Assembly (NCBI GenBank): GCA_019722365.1
Contig: JADFUC010000879.1
Span: 1 to 64,000, forward strand
Direction: 5' to 3'
Length of the DNA stretch: 64,000 nucleotides
Origin: Lithospermum erythrorhizon
Lineage: Eukaryota > Streptophyta > Magnoliopsida > Boraginales > Boraginaceae
Part shown: positions 23,101 to 35,850 of the stretch, piece by piece
Layout: each line of letters starts with the position of its first letter
Numbering within the stretch: position 1 is the first letter of the stretch
Made by a program: the position numbers and the translations under genes
Notes under the pieces: model-generated
Told to the model about the DNA's origin: nothing
Seen by the model: only the letters and a program-made list of their open reading frames with translations
Database searches by the model: none

Positions 23101-25886
23101 GAAACCAAATATGTACTCTTTTTAGATGATGACGTTAGGTTACACCCTGGCTCAATCGGTAGCCTTACTGCTGAAATGGTGAAGAACCCTGAGGTGACCT
23201 TTTTAAATCCAACAGCTGATTATTTCCTATTCATCTTGTCCAAAAGCAATCTTCATATTCTCTATAATGATTGGCAGATTTTTATTCAAACTGGATACCC
23301 TCTTGATTTACCATCAGGAAGTTTAGGGAGTTACTGCATTTATGAATATCATATGGTAAGCCATCCGCTTTATCCTTTATTTTTCGTTATTTCCATTTCA
23401 TTTTTGTAAGTGGTGCTTGTCATTAATTTTTTTATTGCCTATACTGAATAAAAAGTTTATTTCCCTTCTACAATTTGCTTGCTTTTATGCTTCCATGTTC
23501 TCCTGAGGTTTCAACTTAATATATTATGTTGCCACATCCTTTGATCGCTTATCCCGAGTCTTCTTTACTAGTATTTATTTTCTTTCATTAAGCAGTCCAA
23601 TATGTGATTCTTCATTTTGCAGCCCTGTTCAATGGGATTCGCCACTGGTGGAAGAACTTTTTTTCTCTGGGGAGGATGCATGATGGTAATGCTTTCTACT
23701 TCCATTATGACCAGGGTTAAACATTTTAAAATGGTTACCGTATTCTTCTTATGCCATCTGTTTCCTTCCAGATGCATGCAGATGATTTTAGAAAAGACCG
23801 TTATGGGGTGGTTTCTGAACTCCGAGATGGGGGATACTCAGATGATATGACTCTCGCTGCTATAGCTGGTAAGATATTTTAAAGTATCTATTTGGCAGGG
23901 ACATTTAATAATCTCAAATTCGTTTTCCAATATCTTATCGTTACTAATTTGAAGTGCCTATGATAATTCATTTATTCTCGACATTTTGCTGTCAGGTGCT
24001 CACAAGAAGCTAATTACATCACCTCCAGTTGCTGTCTTTCCTCATCCACTTGCTACTGACCTTACCTTTCCAAGGTCAATGGTCATCAGTTTTATTTCAT
24101 TTTTTTTAGTCATTAGTGTTTGTTAATTACTAATCCCCCCTCCGATGTAAATAGGTACTGGAATTATTTAAGGAAGCAAACATTTGTACTGGAGTCGTAC
24201 ACAACCAAGGTTAATAAGATCATGAATCGTGCTTTGTTTTTTGTCCACTTCTATCTATCCTGGGGATTTGTAGCACCTTTCTTGATGTCTACAATTCACG
24301 TAGTAGCATGCTTAAGATATTACTACAAGGGATATACTTTGGAAGATACAACCTTCATATCTGTTGGTAAGCATCCTCACATCAGTTTGAAATAAATATG
24401 GGTTTATATACTAAAGGAAGGTACCGTCATGACTCATGATCAGTTTGCCGTTGTTTTATGTAGATACTGTTGTAAGGAAATTAAGTTGTATGGACTTGTC
24501 ATATCTATCGTCTCTGATTGTGATATTTTACTCATTTCTGACTTTTGAACTCGAATAACTTCTCTTATCTTGTTCCCATAACTTTCACTTTTGTTCCCAG
24601 GGTTGTCACTAACTGGTGGCCTTGCTGTTTGCACTATTATTGAACTTTTTTCCATGTGGAATTTGACAAGAATAGAGGTTGGGCTATGCAATATGTTGTC
24701 TCCTGAAACATCTCCGCTGACACTCGCTAGTTATAATTGGTGTCTTGTAAGTCGCTCACCTTGCCACCCAATTTATAGTTCTCTCGTATTATCTTTTTTT
24801 GCTAGAATTATCTCTTTTTTTGCTAGAATTATCTCATAGAGCTGTAAAGTCATGAATACATTAAATTCTGAAACGTTAGTATGATAACTCTGGCAATTCA
24901 TATCATATGACCTAAGAGTAAGATGTGTGAAACTTCAACCATTCACTTTGCTTGAGATTCTATTTCAGATATGTGCTAATGACATTTAACTGTTGTTTAA
25001 TTGAGCAGGTCTTTGTTGCTATGCTGGTAGATAACTTTCTTTATCCTATATCAGCAATACGCTCACACTTTTCTCAGTCAATTAATTGGTCTGGCATTCG
25101 ATATCATTTAAAGGATGGAAAGATATCCAAGGTATGAACTATATCTTATTGAGTAATGTTTTTCATTCTTACCATGAAGCTTGCTATATGGCCCAAGAAC
25201 GTTGACTATATCTATTGCCTATCCCAACACGATTATCTTGAAATAAAGTGAGGTTTTGATTTTTTTTAGATATTGACTTTCACTAAAATTACTTTTAACA
25301 GATTTTCAAACCGGAGAAAGTTATAATTTAAAGTTTCTCGATTAGGGCAGGGTTTCGTTTGTTAGTCAAGATATTATCTGTAAATTAAGAATAATCTGAT
25401 TCTTTGGGCAGAATTCTATTATATGTAAGATTGTGAAACAAACGGAAATGCCTGCTGGGATAGTGAACTTTGATCAATGAATTTTCAGACTCCACTTATT
25501 GATAATGGCACTCCACTTGTACTGCAAGTGGATCAAATATTACAAAGAGATAAAGTGTCATTATCAAGAATTGAAGCGGAAAAGTCATTACTCTCAAACT
25601 TTTTTATTCTAGCCATAAACTTAATGAACAATTAAAAAGATTCTATAAGCACCATTTCCAGTCAAAAAGGGAAACTACATTGCTGAAAAAAAGCCAGAAT
25701 GTGCATGTGTTCACGAACCCGTGCTTTTTGCAGATTGAAAGATCCAAAGAGAAGGGTCCCAAGTTCACAGATTTGGGAGGAAAGCTTGTGTATGGGAAGA
25801 ATGGAGCTCCATCGAAGGTCTCTATACTGAGGTCTCTCTCCAGAAATTTTTCCCAATGGCGGCACCCAAAGAAATTCGACATGTAG
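20176..25886 (+). CDS. GCS: Ceramide glucosyltransferase (glucosylceramide synthase), 14 exons
   Basis: The enzyme (GT21 family) transfers glucose from UDP-glucose to ceramide at the ER/Golgi membrane to make glucosylceramide. Exons: 20176-20262, 21609-about 21667, 21795-21969, 22090-22191, 22647-22718, 23077-23193, 23278-23355, 23623-23685, 23772-23868, 23996-24074, 24155-24366, 24601-24746, 25009-25131, 25734-25886. The joined protein is 519 residues, the size known for plant GCS. Visible features are an N-terminal membrane segment (about 21-46), VMPLKG (89-94), the metal/nucleotide motif LDDDV (180-184), SDD (273-275) and C-terminal hydrophobic segments (about 335-365, 381-400, 429-445). 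It ends PKKFDM. All junctions except exon 2/3 splice in frame with GT-AG sites. After exon 2 the sequence reads AAG/GAATTA instead of an expected AAG/GTAATTA. I chose the start ATGTCGATGG because it begins the conserved VDSFDGFLF segment. Confidence 0.92.
20400..20860. repeat. Two imperfect tandem duplications in GCS intron 1
   Basis: CTTGAACTTTTTATTGGT occurs twice about 75-80 bp apart (about 20408 and 20484). A longer unit of about 117 bp starting ATCTGAATGAT and containing GTTGGTTGTAGTAGTTGATG is present at about 20586-20702 and 20742-20858. These are internal intron duplications with no coding content. Confidence 0.7.
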
Positions 25887-27763
25887 ATAACGATTTTACA
25901 GTTTTAGCAAAATAGCCATTGTAGCTTACTAGCTTGTGATTCTTTTCTCATCCTTGATTGATGAGGAATATTGGTTTGGGAATGAATGCATTCCCCATTG
26001 TTATGATATCATTTATTAATTGTTGATCTAGGTGTGATAGAGTAAGCCATAGGTCTACTGATTGATTTTGCCAATTCATTCTTCAGGTTGTACCTCTAAG
26101 TTTTGACTGCTTTGTAGTTGTCACATTTCTTTGTAAATTAACTGTGGAAGACTAAGAGTTCCATTGTGTTGGAATTTTGTAAGAAAAATGGATACATTAT
26201 AATTGCTATATCTCAATTTAATTGTGAGGTTTTTGAAACAAATAATCAAATCACTTTTAGTCCTCGATAAAGATGACTTTGTGGGTAAGATTTAGTCCTC
26301 ACTTTGGTCCATACACAAAATATAGAATTAACTTTTCTAAAAGTGATTATGTGGATGAGATTTATCGCATGTGGAGTTGATATTATTGCTACTTTAATTT
26401 AAAACAAATTTCATGGATTTTTATTCTCAACTTTAATGATCGTAAAACAGAAACACTGCATCTGCTATGTGCAAATCTGATATACATACAACAATTATAT
26501 ATTACTCCTTATTCATTCACATTTCACACTACTTTGTTGAATTGCCCAGTACATGCATACTCTTCAATTCGTATTATTAAGTACTACATATTATCTTATG
26601 AAGATTTTTTAATTTTAAAATTTTTATGGTTGACTTACTATTTTATATATATATATTGTATAGTATTTTATAGAAAATATATCAAAAGTTCACATTTTTT
26701 ATATTTTAATATTAACATGATAAGTTTAATTCACGTTAAAATTTAATGTGTCAATTAAAAATTTATTAATTTTGATTATTGAAAAATTAATCTATTGACA
26801 ATCTTCTTAAAATGGAAGGAGAAGTATTATTAAAATGAGCACTTACGCATACGTGAGTTTAAGACACAAATCTGCTGATAAGTGGGATTATATTCCTATA
26901 TGTATATTTTAACGTACTTATTAGGTCTCTATATAATACTCATTAATAAGCACATGTTGCACATGCATGATTTGCAAAGATTAAATGATATGCACAATAC
27001 TACAAGATATAATATTAAGAATATCGTCCATGCGAGAGCCTCTAGAACCTCTACAAATAAAGATGAGCCTTTTGCCCATAAAAAGTAATCAAAGTAATAG
27101 GAAACTAATAAGTACTACATATGTTTTATGTCATATTGAAAACGAACGTATATATCCCTTTGCCATTGTTTATTAATATTAATAATATACACAATGAAAT
27201 ATGTCAAATGATTATTTATCTATTTAATACTCTCTTAGGATCTAGAAATTAGAAAACCAGCCTTTGATTTTTGTCTTGCGTCCATGCATTGAAATCAATT
27301 GCCCTGTATAGACATGTAAATAAGCCGAACTTATTAGAATTTCATAAGGATTCGTCTATGCTTCAACATAGCAATTTGAAAGTTGGAAGTTTTGAAGTAA
27401 TAGAAAAAGAGAAGTTTGATTTGGTTTGGAAATTTTGTTCGAAGGGAAGATTTGAATTCAAAATGATAAAATATGTAAAATTAATTAATTTATAACTTTA
27501 CGTAGTTCGAGCCAAATCGAGTCTCCAGCTTAAATGAAATCGCACATGAAAAGGAAATTTGAGCTCTATTCGAACTATATCGAACCGAATCTTGATACGA
27601 ACTTTTCAAATCGAATTGAATTTTTAGCCTCTTTCGCATACCTAAATTCACTAAGATTGTTTTAGGTGCTTGTTCCAAACACCCTCATATATTTATATTT
27701 GACTGATTACAATGATATGGAGACTAGTTTAATTTAGAAGGGGGAAAAGGGTGCAAACCTATA
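25887..27763. other. GCS 3' untranslated region and intergenic spacer
   Basis: The first few hundred bases after the stop at 25884-25886 are probably the GCS 3' untranslated region, though no clear AATAAA was located. The rest is AT-rich spacer. Near 27500-27640 there are scattered CGAA-type units like those in the element at 7393-8030. Small open frames here are not supported as genes. Confidence 0.5.
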
Positions 27764-27772
27764 TATATTTAA
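27764..27772. other. Left 9-bp target site duplication of the Mutator-like element
   Basis: TATATTTAA, identical to 37917-37925, directly outside the inverted termini. Confidence 0.85.
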
Positions 27773-29541
27773 GGCTAATTAGCCGGATGCCTCTGAACTA
27801 TTACTTTATTTTTAGTTAGGTCATTGAACTATCAGTTCCTTTCTCGCGTGATTCTTGTATTATTCTTCGTTTCCCACTTGTTCCCTGGACTTATTATTTC
27901 AACTTTAAAAAGCAAAATGACTACTTTACTTATAACACTAAACTAAAGTATAGGGGGCACATTTAAAATATTTTACATAGTTAGAATAAAACCCCGTTAA
28001 CGACCCGCCCAATTGGGCCCCGAGTTGGGACCGTCGTCAACTTTCGTATTATCAGTCGCCTTGATGGATAACAATAGAAATGACTTCCTTTACATCATAA
28101 ATAAAACAATATAACGTATGAATTGAACTAACAATAATTACCATGACATTGAAAATCATAATATAAATACATCAAAACAATTTGTTATACAACTCAAGTC
28201 AATAATAATTATATACAACGAAACTCCAAGAAAATAAAAAGTATATTTGTTGAGGTCTTGATCACCATCGCCACTGCGCGGGTTCCATGACTACTCGGCA
28301 GCGCATCTCAATCATCCCTTGAAACCTAGGCATAAGGCTGGCCAGCCACACCAGAATAGAAGTCGGCTATGAAGCTGAGTGAATACAAATATCACAGAAG
28401 TAATCCACCACATATATATATAAGAATACTAAAGTCGTTGCCAACTATGACTATACACCACAAGTGTTATATTTCGTATGCTACTCTCAACAGGATAAAT
28501 ACTTTCTTACCAACCTTTCAACTATCACCGATGAAACCACAATCACATCAACCATTTGCTCACATTACAACTTAGTCACCGGAAATATCTCTCTATTTGT
28601 TATCTTTCTTATGCAGTTTCGGTATAATATTCAACTCAACATACAACGGCTTCGGCCATACGACTCAATATTCATAACTTAGAATACCCATGAAACAACG
28701 AATCACGCCAAAACAACTCAACGGTTATCTTAGGTCCACCATAAAATGATACTCTAAATCATAATCCCACACCTACGTATTTATCCGAATGCTTATAGCA
28801 GTCTCTACTTGTTTCATTTTCTTATTAAACTAGGCAACATATTTCTTAAATCAAGATAATCTAAGTCTGATTTATCTTCCCAGTTTTCCATTTAGTATCT
28901 TGAACTTATTTACCTCAATGGTACCAACGTCGGGGTTAGATCCGAACTTATATTCTAGCACATTTGAATTCAATTTTCCACCATATATATAAAATATCAT
29001 CAACATCATCGGTAGGTTAGCATGAACTTCGGTTTATAATTTACGCTCTAATGTTCCTGCATTCGAGTATCTCGTCCATTAGCCACTTAAGATATATAGA
29101 ACATATCTAACAAAAGCGGTAATGCCGGTAAGGCTACAACTGAAAATAAATACCGTATCTGAGAAGAAAAATAGTTGCCGACAAAATTTCGGCTTAAAAA
29201 TGAAGTATAACCATCAGCAGCTATTCTTTAGCAGCAGCCAAACAAGATTAGGAATAGTCATAAATAGTCAAATATGAATAAATACATGTATCACGAGGAT
29301 TATCGGGATAAAGTCATACAACATAATTCCACATGAAGTCTCGGACATAACACATGAATATATAATAGAAGGTTAGATGAAAGCACCTGTCCTTTAAATG
29401 AAATCCGCAGACTAATAACTGACTAAAACTCTAGTCGTGAGCCTCACATCTCTCATATCTCCCACCCGGTATACCATCCTCTAATGCGCATATACTCAAT
29501 CCGTCTACTGCGGGGAATGGACAATCAACAATCACCTCGCA

Positions 29542-29960
29542 CTTATACCGCGGTATAAAGGCCAAAAACCGCACTTATACACAAAGTATAAAGCGCGCAT
29601 GTATTATATACCGTAGTATAGGGCCACATCGACAATGCCTTGCGGCAAAGTGATCCCTTGACTCATACATGGCGCTATACCGTAGTATAGGGCCAAACCA
29701 TACGCTATACCGTAGTATAGGGCCGCTGCAAACAATGCAACGACAAAAGCGTCAAAACGAGTCATCTGCATGTATACCGTAGTATAGGGCCACACCGACA
29801 ATGCACAACAAAGCGATCAAAGAGAATCATACCGCGCTTTATACCGTAGTATAGGGCCACACCGACAATGCACACGACAAAGCGATCAAAGAGAGAATCA
29901 TCTGTAGCTATTTATGCCGTAGTATAGGGCCAAACCTTGTATTGCTCTGTAGTATGGGGC
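29542..29960. repeat. Array of short palindromes in the left LTR, CTATAC-CGTA-GTATAG type
   Basis: Some eight units recur every 30-75 bp, each followed by GGGCC. Clear cases are at 29675-29690 and 29705-29720, with variants at about 29607, 29773, 29840 and 29913. The first two units (29542 and 29574) have the longer CTTATAC/GTATAA arms seen in the solo LTR. Spacers share the text ACACCGACAATGC and AAAGCGATCAAAGAGA. Confidence 0.85.
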
Positions 29961-30145
29961 AATAGTGTCACATATCACAGGAAGTCACCTAATCCTAATT
30001 GACTATAGAATTGCTTTGATACTGAAATCGCCTCAGCTGTACATAACCCAAAGCGGCTACTACCCCAAGCAGTATTATAAGCATACATTTAAAACATCTA
30101 CATAATCGTAAGTAATCCCACAACCGCCCCTTGAGACGCGCAAAT

Positions 30146-30340
30146 ACCACAGAAGTGCCGACAAAGCCACATAAATACCGCGAAGTGCAGGCAAGGCCAC
30201 ATAGAAAATACCACCGATTGCCGGCCGAGGCACACCGATACCGCAGTGCCGGCAATACGCCGTACCACGAGAAGTGGGCAAGGCCACGCAAATACCACCG
30301 GTGCCGACAAGGCCCACATAAATACCCACAGTGCGTCAGT
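30146..30340. repeat. Minisatellite of about 30 bp in the left LTR
   Basis: Degenerate units like AAATACCACAGAAGTGCCGACAAGGCCACAT (read in parts) follow each other about six times. They generate open frames on both strands that should not be taken as genes. Confidence 0.75.
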
Positions 30341-31570
30341 ACTTATGATACATGAGAGTGCCCGACAAAGGCCACAAAAACACAATCACGTAACAAACAA
30401 TTACATGTATATGTTCGTAATCATAACACAATAACATAAATATCACAAATCAGGTAAATACGTAAAGTAACACCCGTGAGATAAGTACTACTTTCTACTA
30501 GCTATCACAAAAAAGTCCTCCACGAAAAGAGCGATCACCAGACGTGCCCACTTCCCCGATCGAGAGCTACAGAGGCTTACCAGAAGTGTATCGGGGAACT
30601 AGCCAAAATTCGTTCTAGAATAAACATTACTGACTCGTCGGAGCGATTTCGCGGTCTAACACTTGACGGGCAAACCTCGAATTATAAACTCATCGGACAC
30701 AATCAAATCGATCGCCCGCTAAAATTCCATCTTATCATTTTATCATTACAAATTAACCCATATGTCATTCTAGTTAATCGGCGGGTCCACAATTAACAAT
30801 CTATACTCCAAAATATCAATTATATCTCGACTTGAAAATATTACTTTTTCGACCTAAGCGCCTTTAATAACTTTTTAAATCACCAATTTAGCATCCACGA
30901 TAGCTATAATAAGGTCCCCGATTAAACTCCACACGTTTAAAGTCTTATGAAAATATCACCTCAAAAGTCCCAACGAAACCTAGAAAAGTCAACTCGACCT
31001 TGCGTCCTCAAGCAGGCTCTAAATCACGAATTCATCACATATATACGTCACGAGAACCCATAACCAACTAAGATTTATCATAAAATTCAATTATGTAAAG
31101 TCAACCAAAGTCAACTATCTGAAACCCAAGAAATATCTCGAAAGACTTGAAATTTCTTACCTTAACTCTGAAGAGAATGATGGGAGGAAACAGTATTACA
31201 ATAGATCTTGAGTTGGCGACAATCGAAGAGAGAAATGGAAAAAAAATGTTCGAGGGGAAAATAGGGGAGTATTTCGGCCAAGATGGAACAAGATAGAAGA
31301 TGGTGAAGTGTTTGATGATGTGGAGGATAAGCTTCTGAATATTTTAAAAAAAAATCGAGTCCAGATTCGGTTCGGTTAATTCTCCGCTTATCGTGCCAAA
31401 TCTCCACGAACCCGATTTCAAGATAAAAATTCTTCCATGGCAATCACTACTAAATTATAAATGAGATTCGGCTCAAAAGTTTCTGAAATAATATTATCAT
31501 GAAAAAAATTATACTATTCGGGTCCGCGCCGACCGAATTTTTTTTTTTTTTTAAATAACGGGTTATTACA

Positions 31571-33518
31571 ATCTACCCACCTTATAAAAATTTCGTCCTC
31601 GAAATTTTCGAACAATCGTCGGATAACTCCAACGCGCCTTTACGACGTACCTTGCTCAGTAATATCAAGGACACTTGTCCTCTACTCAAACTCTCTCACT
31701 ATAGTACCTGTCTCCGTAGCTCCCATAATATCTTATGTCAAAAACTTAAGGCAGTGACTCTCTTACATCATAACACACATTCAACCGGCCAATTCTTCCT
31801 ATTCAAGCTTCTCATCTTATTGCTCTGCTTGTTATTATCATTATCAATCTTAGTATTATAAACATCACCAGTACTCCAAATACCACTCAAAAATTAAAAT
31901 TCATAACGCCCGTCTAGATCTTTGTCCACTCATATTTGTGTCGCATACTACTCCGTATCACACATAATTAAGCAATTATGACAAAATTTCCTGCCTTGCG
32001 TTCGTACTACAAGCTACTATAAAATAACACAAAGATAAACCTGATAACGTCATGTATAACAATTAAATCCCTTTTCGAGGCTCGCCTTGAGCCTTTCGTC
32101 TCAATATCCTCAAATCAAGCAATTCTAAATCCCACATATAATATCAATCATACACACAACAATCTCAGCATTAGCATCCATAATACATGCGATACAACAA
32201 TTTCATATAGGAACTATTCTCGTAAAATATATTCACGGATGCGTCGATAACACAAATATACTCCAATTGAACACACCCGTCATATACAAATTTAAACATG
32301 AATACCACAAAAATAAATAGCCAGTACCTCAAACACAACCATAGTTCAAGTCAGCATTTCACAATTTCACTATTAAGCCCGCAGATAAGTTTATTACTTA
32401 GCGAGATACAGTCCTGATCAATTACCATATACTTCACTGACATAGATAAGGTAGCAATGGTGTCGTCCCCAATTACTCCAAGTATCCAAGAAATTCTTAA
32501 TTATTTTAAAGATCAACCTCTTACACCACGATCAATCTCTAATCCGGCTGACTACGTGTCACGAGAATCCTCCTCAACTAACCTTTATTACCCACTTAGA
32601 ATTCACACAATTGCCCCTGACTTATCAACAACTTCCAAATTTAACACCGGTGAATTCCTCTCGATACTTCGGTATAATTCGGTCTCTTCTTAAATCCTCA
32701 AACATATTCATCCGTATTCCATCTCCAAGGTTTCAACCTAGGTTTACATCCTCAAAGAATGATCATTACTATCACAAAGATGCACTCTACTCGAACACGA
32801 ACTCTTGCCAAGCATTATTAACAGATAACTCAAACTCTTTAGTATTCGATCTGATTTGTATTATTTTCTTATTTATCATTTCGATCAAACCCACATTTCA
32901 CACTTCATATAATCCACGGATCTTAGTTAACCGGTAACCTTACTTGTAACATTGATATTCTTACAACTCCACCTCGGTATATCGTATATTAATTATCACC
33001 TTACATCGCCAATTAATTTCGCCATAAATCTCATTAACCTTTGTACTACCACATCAACTATTAAGACATTTCCCAAAATATATAGATGCTTTAAATATCT
33101 CATAATATTTCCGATACCTTGCATAATATTAACCATTACATGTATCGTTTCGATATAATCCTCGCCAAATATCTACTGCATCCGTACCGATCTCCATATA
33201 TGCCCGGCTACCCATCTCAGAAATACATAACTTCGGCGTCGTCATATTACCCAATGCATTTCACATATCTCCCTAATATAACACATCTTAATCAAATAAC
33301 ACCACAAAAACCGCGAGAATGCAAAGTAGTCACCGTACAAGACCTACAAATGCGAGTCAGCGAAATCTTCAGAGTAGGCGTCCTCAGCCAGTCCAACGGA
33401 TTGAGAAAAGAAATGAACTCAAACGGAAAATGACTCACACCTGACACACCCCTTGACACAAGGCACATAACCACACGAGATCACCAAGAAAACATAAACC
33501 TAGGCTCACGTGCAAAAT
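31571..33518 (-). mobile_element. Internal region of the nested gypsy-type element, non-coding
   Basis: Only about 1.95 kb separates the two LTRs, too short for gag-pol. Six-frame reading shows no protease, reverse transcriptase, RNase H or integrase motif on either strand. Next to the left LTR, the minus strand reads AAATTTCGAGGACGAAATTT, which in chromovirus-type gypsy elements lies at the end of pol just before the polypurine tract. The plus strand is G-poor over most of 31600-33250. No standard tRNA primer-binding site was recognised beside the right LTR. It is best described as a non-autonomous, LARD-like element. Confidence 0.7.
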
Positions 33519-35021
33519 TGTAGCGACCCGCCCGGGTGTTACAGTTGGGACCGTCATCAGCTTCGTATTATCGGAGTCTGCTTGATGGATAACAATACAA
33601 ATGACTTCCTTTACATCATAAATAAAACAATACAACTCGTCCATCGGGTGAAATAACCAATAGTACAACAACTGAAAGTCATAATATAAATACACGTCAA
33701 ACAATTTGTTATCTGACTCAAGTCAATAATAATTATATACAAGAAACTCCAAGAAAATAAAAGTACTTAATTTGAGGTCTTCAAATCACCATGTCGCCAC
33801 ACGGGTTCGCGGCTACTCGGCAGCGCATCTCGATCATCGCGACAACCTGGGCATAGGCTGGCCCGTAGGGAATGAGGGTATTTATGAAGGCAGTGAATAC
33901 GTATATCCGCAGAGTAATCACCACATATATACAGAAGAATACTAAGTCGTTACTTAACTAACAACTATACACCATAAGCATTATATTTAGGTGTGCTACT
34001 CAGCGGATAAATACTTTCTTACCAACCTTTGACTATACTTGATGAAACCTGTCCTTGTCCTTTTCAGCATTACAACTTAGTCACCGGAAATATCTCTCTG
34101 TTTGTTATCTTTCTTATGTCTGTGAGTTTCGGTATAATATTCAACTCTAACATACAACAACTCAGCATACAACTCAATATTCATAACTTAGAATACCATG
34201 AAACAACAGTCGCACCAAAACAACTTCGACCGGTTATCTTAGGTTCACCATAAATTGATACTCCAAATCATAATCATACACCTACATGTTATCAGAATGC
34301 CTCTTGAGGAATCTCTACTTGTTTCATTTTCTTAATACAACTAGGCAACATATTTCTTAATCAAGATAATCTAAGTCTGATTTATCTTCGGATTTTCCAT
34401 TTAATTATCTGAACTTGTTACTCAGTGGTATCGGTCGTGGTTGAATCGTTATATTCTAGCACATTGAATCCATTTTTCCACCATATATATATAAAATGTC
34501 ATCAACATCATCGGCCAGTTAGCATAAACTTGATTTATAATTTACGCTCTAATGTTCGTTCAGGTATCTCGTCCATTAGCCACTTAAGATATATAGAACA
34601 TATCTAACAAAAAGCGATAATGCGGTAAGGCTGGCGAAAATAAATACCGTATCACGAAGAAAAATAGTTGCCGACAAGGTGACGCTTAAAAATGAAGTAT
34701 AACCATCAAGCGTTGCTAGCAGCAGCAAGATTAGGAATAGTCACTCATTAGTCAAATATGAATAAAATACATGTATCTGAGTTATCGGATAAAGTCATAC
34801 AACATAATTCCACATGAAGTCACCGAGACATAACACATGAATATATAATAGAAGGTTCGATAAGCACACAATCACCCAAATGAAATCCGCAGAGACTTCA
34901 GCAACTGACTAAAACTCTAGTCGTGAACCTCACATCTACCATGCTCTCCCAGTATACCATCTCTAATACGCATATACTCAATCCGTCTACCTCTCGGGAA
35001 TGGACAATGGCAATCCTCGCA

Positions 35022-35424
35022 CTTATACATGAGTATAAGGCCAAAACCCCACAAAGTATAAAGACACGCGCCATATTATACGTATTATAGGGCCCGCATC
35101 AGCAAATGCCTGCAGCAGTAGTCAACGATATTACCCTTGCGCTATACCGTAGTATAGGGCCAAACCCTTAGCGCTATACCGTAGTATAGGGCCACACGAC
35201 AATGCACACGACAAGCTGATCAAAAACGAGTCATACGCCTGTATACGTAGTATAGGGCCACTGCTTGGGCTGTCTTGTCAGCGTCAAAGAGAATCATACC
35301 CTTGCTTGTATACCGTAGTATAGGGCCACAACAATGCTTGTAAGCGATCAAAGAGAATCATACCGCCACGCTATACCGTAGTATAGGGCCAAACCCTTGT
35401 ATTTATACCGTAGTATAGGGCCAA
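35022..35424. repeat. Array of short palindromes in the right LTR
   Basis: Eight to nine TATAC-CGTA-GTATA units followed by GGGCC, for example at about 35142, 35173, 35308, 35370 and 35404. The first unit (35022) has CTTATAC/GTATAAG arms. It is the counterpart of the array at 29542-29960. Confidence 0.85.
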
Positions 35425-35629
35425 TAGTATCCACGTATCACTGCAAGGAAGGAGAGTCACCTAATCCCTAAGTAATCCCAACTATAGGTCACCCCACGAT
35501 ACTCAAGTCGCCTCAAACTCATGCATAACCCAAACGGCTACTCTACCCCCAAGCAGTATTATAACTGCAGCTAAAACATCTACTTGTCGTAAATTAATCC
35601 ATGACCGCCGCGAGGCCATGCTCACCAAG

Positions 35630-35850
35630 TGCCGACAAAGCCACATAAATACCACAGAGTGCGACAGAACACATAAATACCACCGGTCATAGACAAGGCC
35701 ACATAAATACCACAAGTGCGACAAAGCCACATAAATACCACGAAGTGCCGACAAGGCCACATAAACTGCGATTGCCGTGAGGCCGCGTAAATACCACGAA
35801 GTGCCGTCAAGGCCACACAGCCACCACTGGTGCCGACAAGGCCACAAAAC
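35630..35850. repeat. Minisatellite of about 30 bp in the right LTR
   Basis: About seven degenerate units containing AGTGCCGACAAGGCCACATA. It is the counterpart of 30146-30340. Overlapping minus-strand frames at 35503-35997 are a by-product. Confidence 0.75.

Larger units (their letters stand above)
27997..31570 (-). repeat. Left LTR of the nested gypsy-type element (3' LTR, element on minus strand)
   Basis: About 3.57 kb, matching 33519-37032 along its whole length. Read on the minus strand it starts TGTAATAACCCGTTA and ends near the GGGCGGGTCG block. A purine-rich tract (AAGGTGGGTAGAT on the minus strand) just inside, at 31571-31583, fits a polypurine tract. This gives the orientation. The far end is eroded (GTTAACGACCCGCCC), so 27997 is approximate. 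All open frames in it, such as those at 30000-30385, are translated repeats. Confidence 0.8.

Noticed and set aside
29995..30385. Overlapping open frames on both strands, apparently cysteine- and tryptophan-rich proteins
   Set aside because: They are translations of the 30-bp minisatellite in the LTR. The same happens at 35503-35997.
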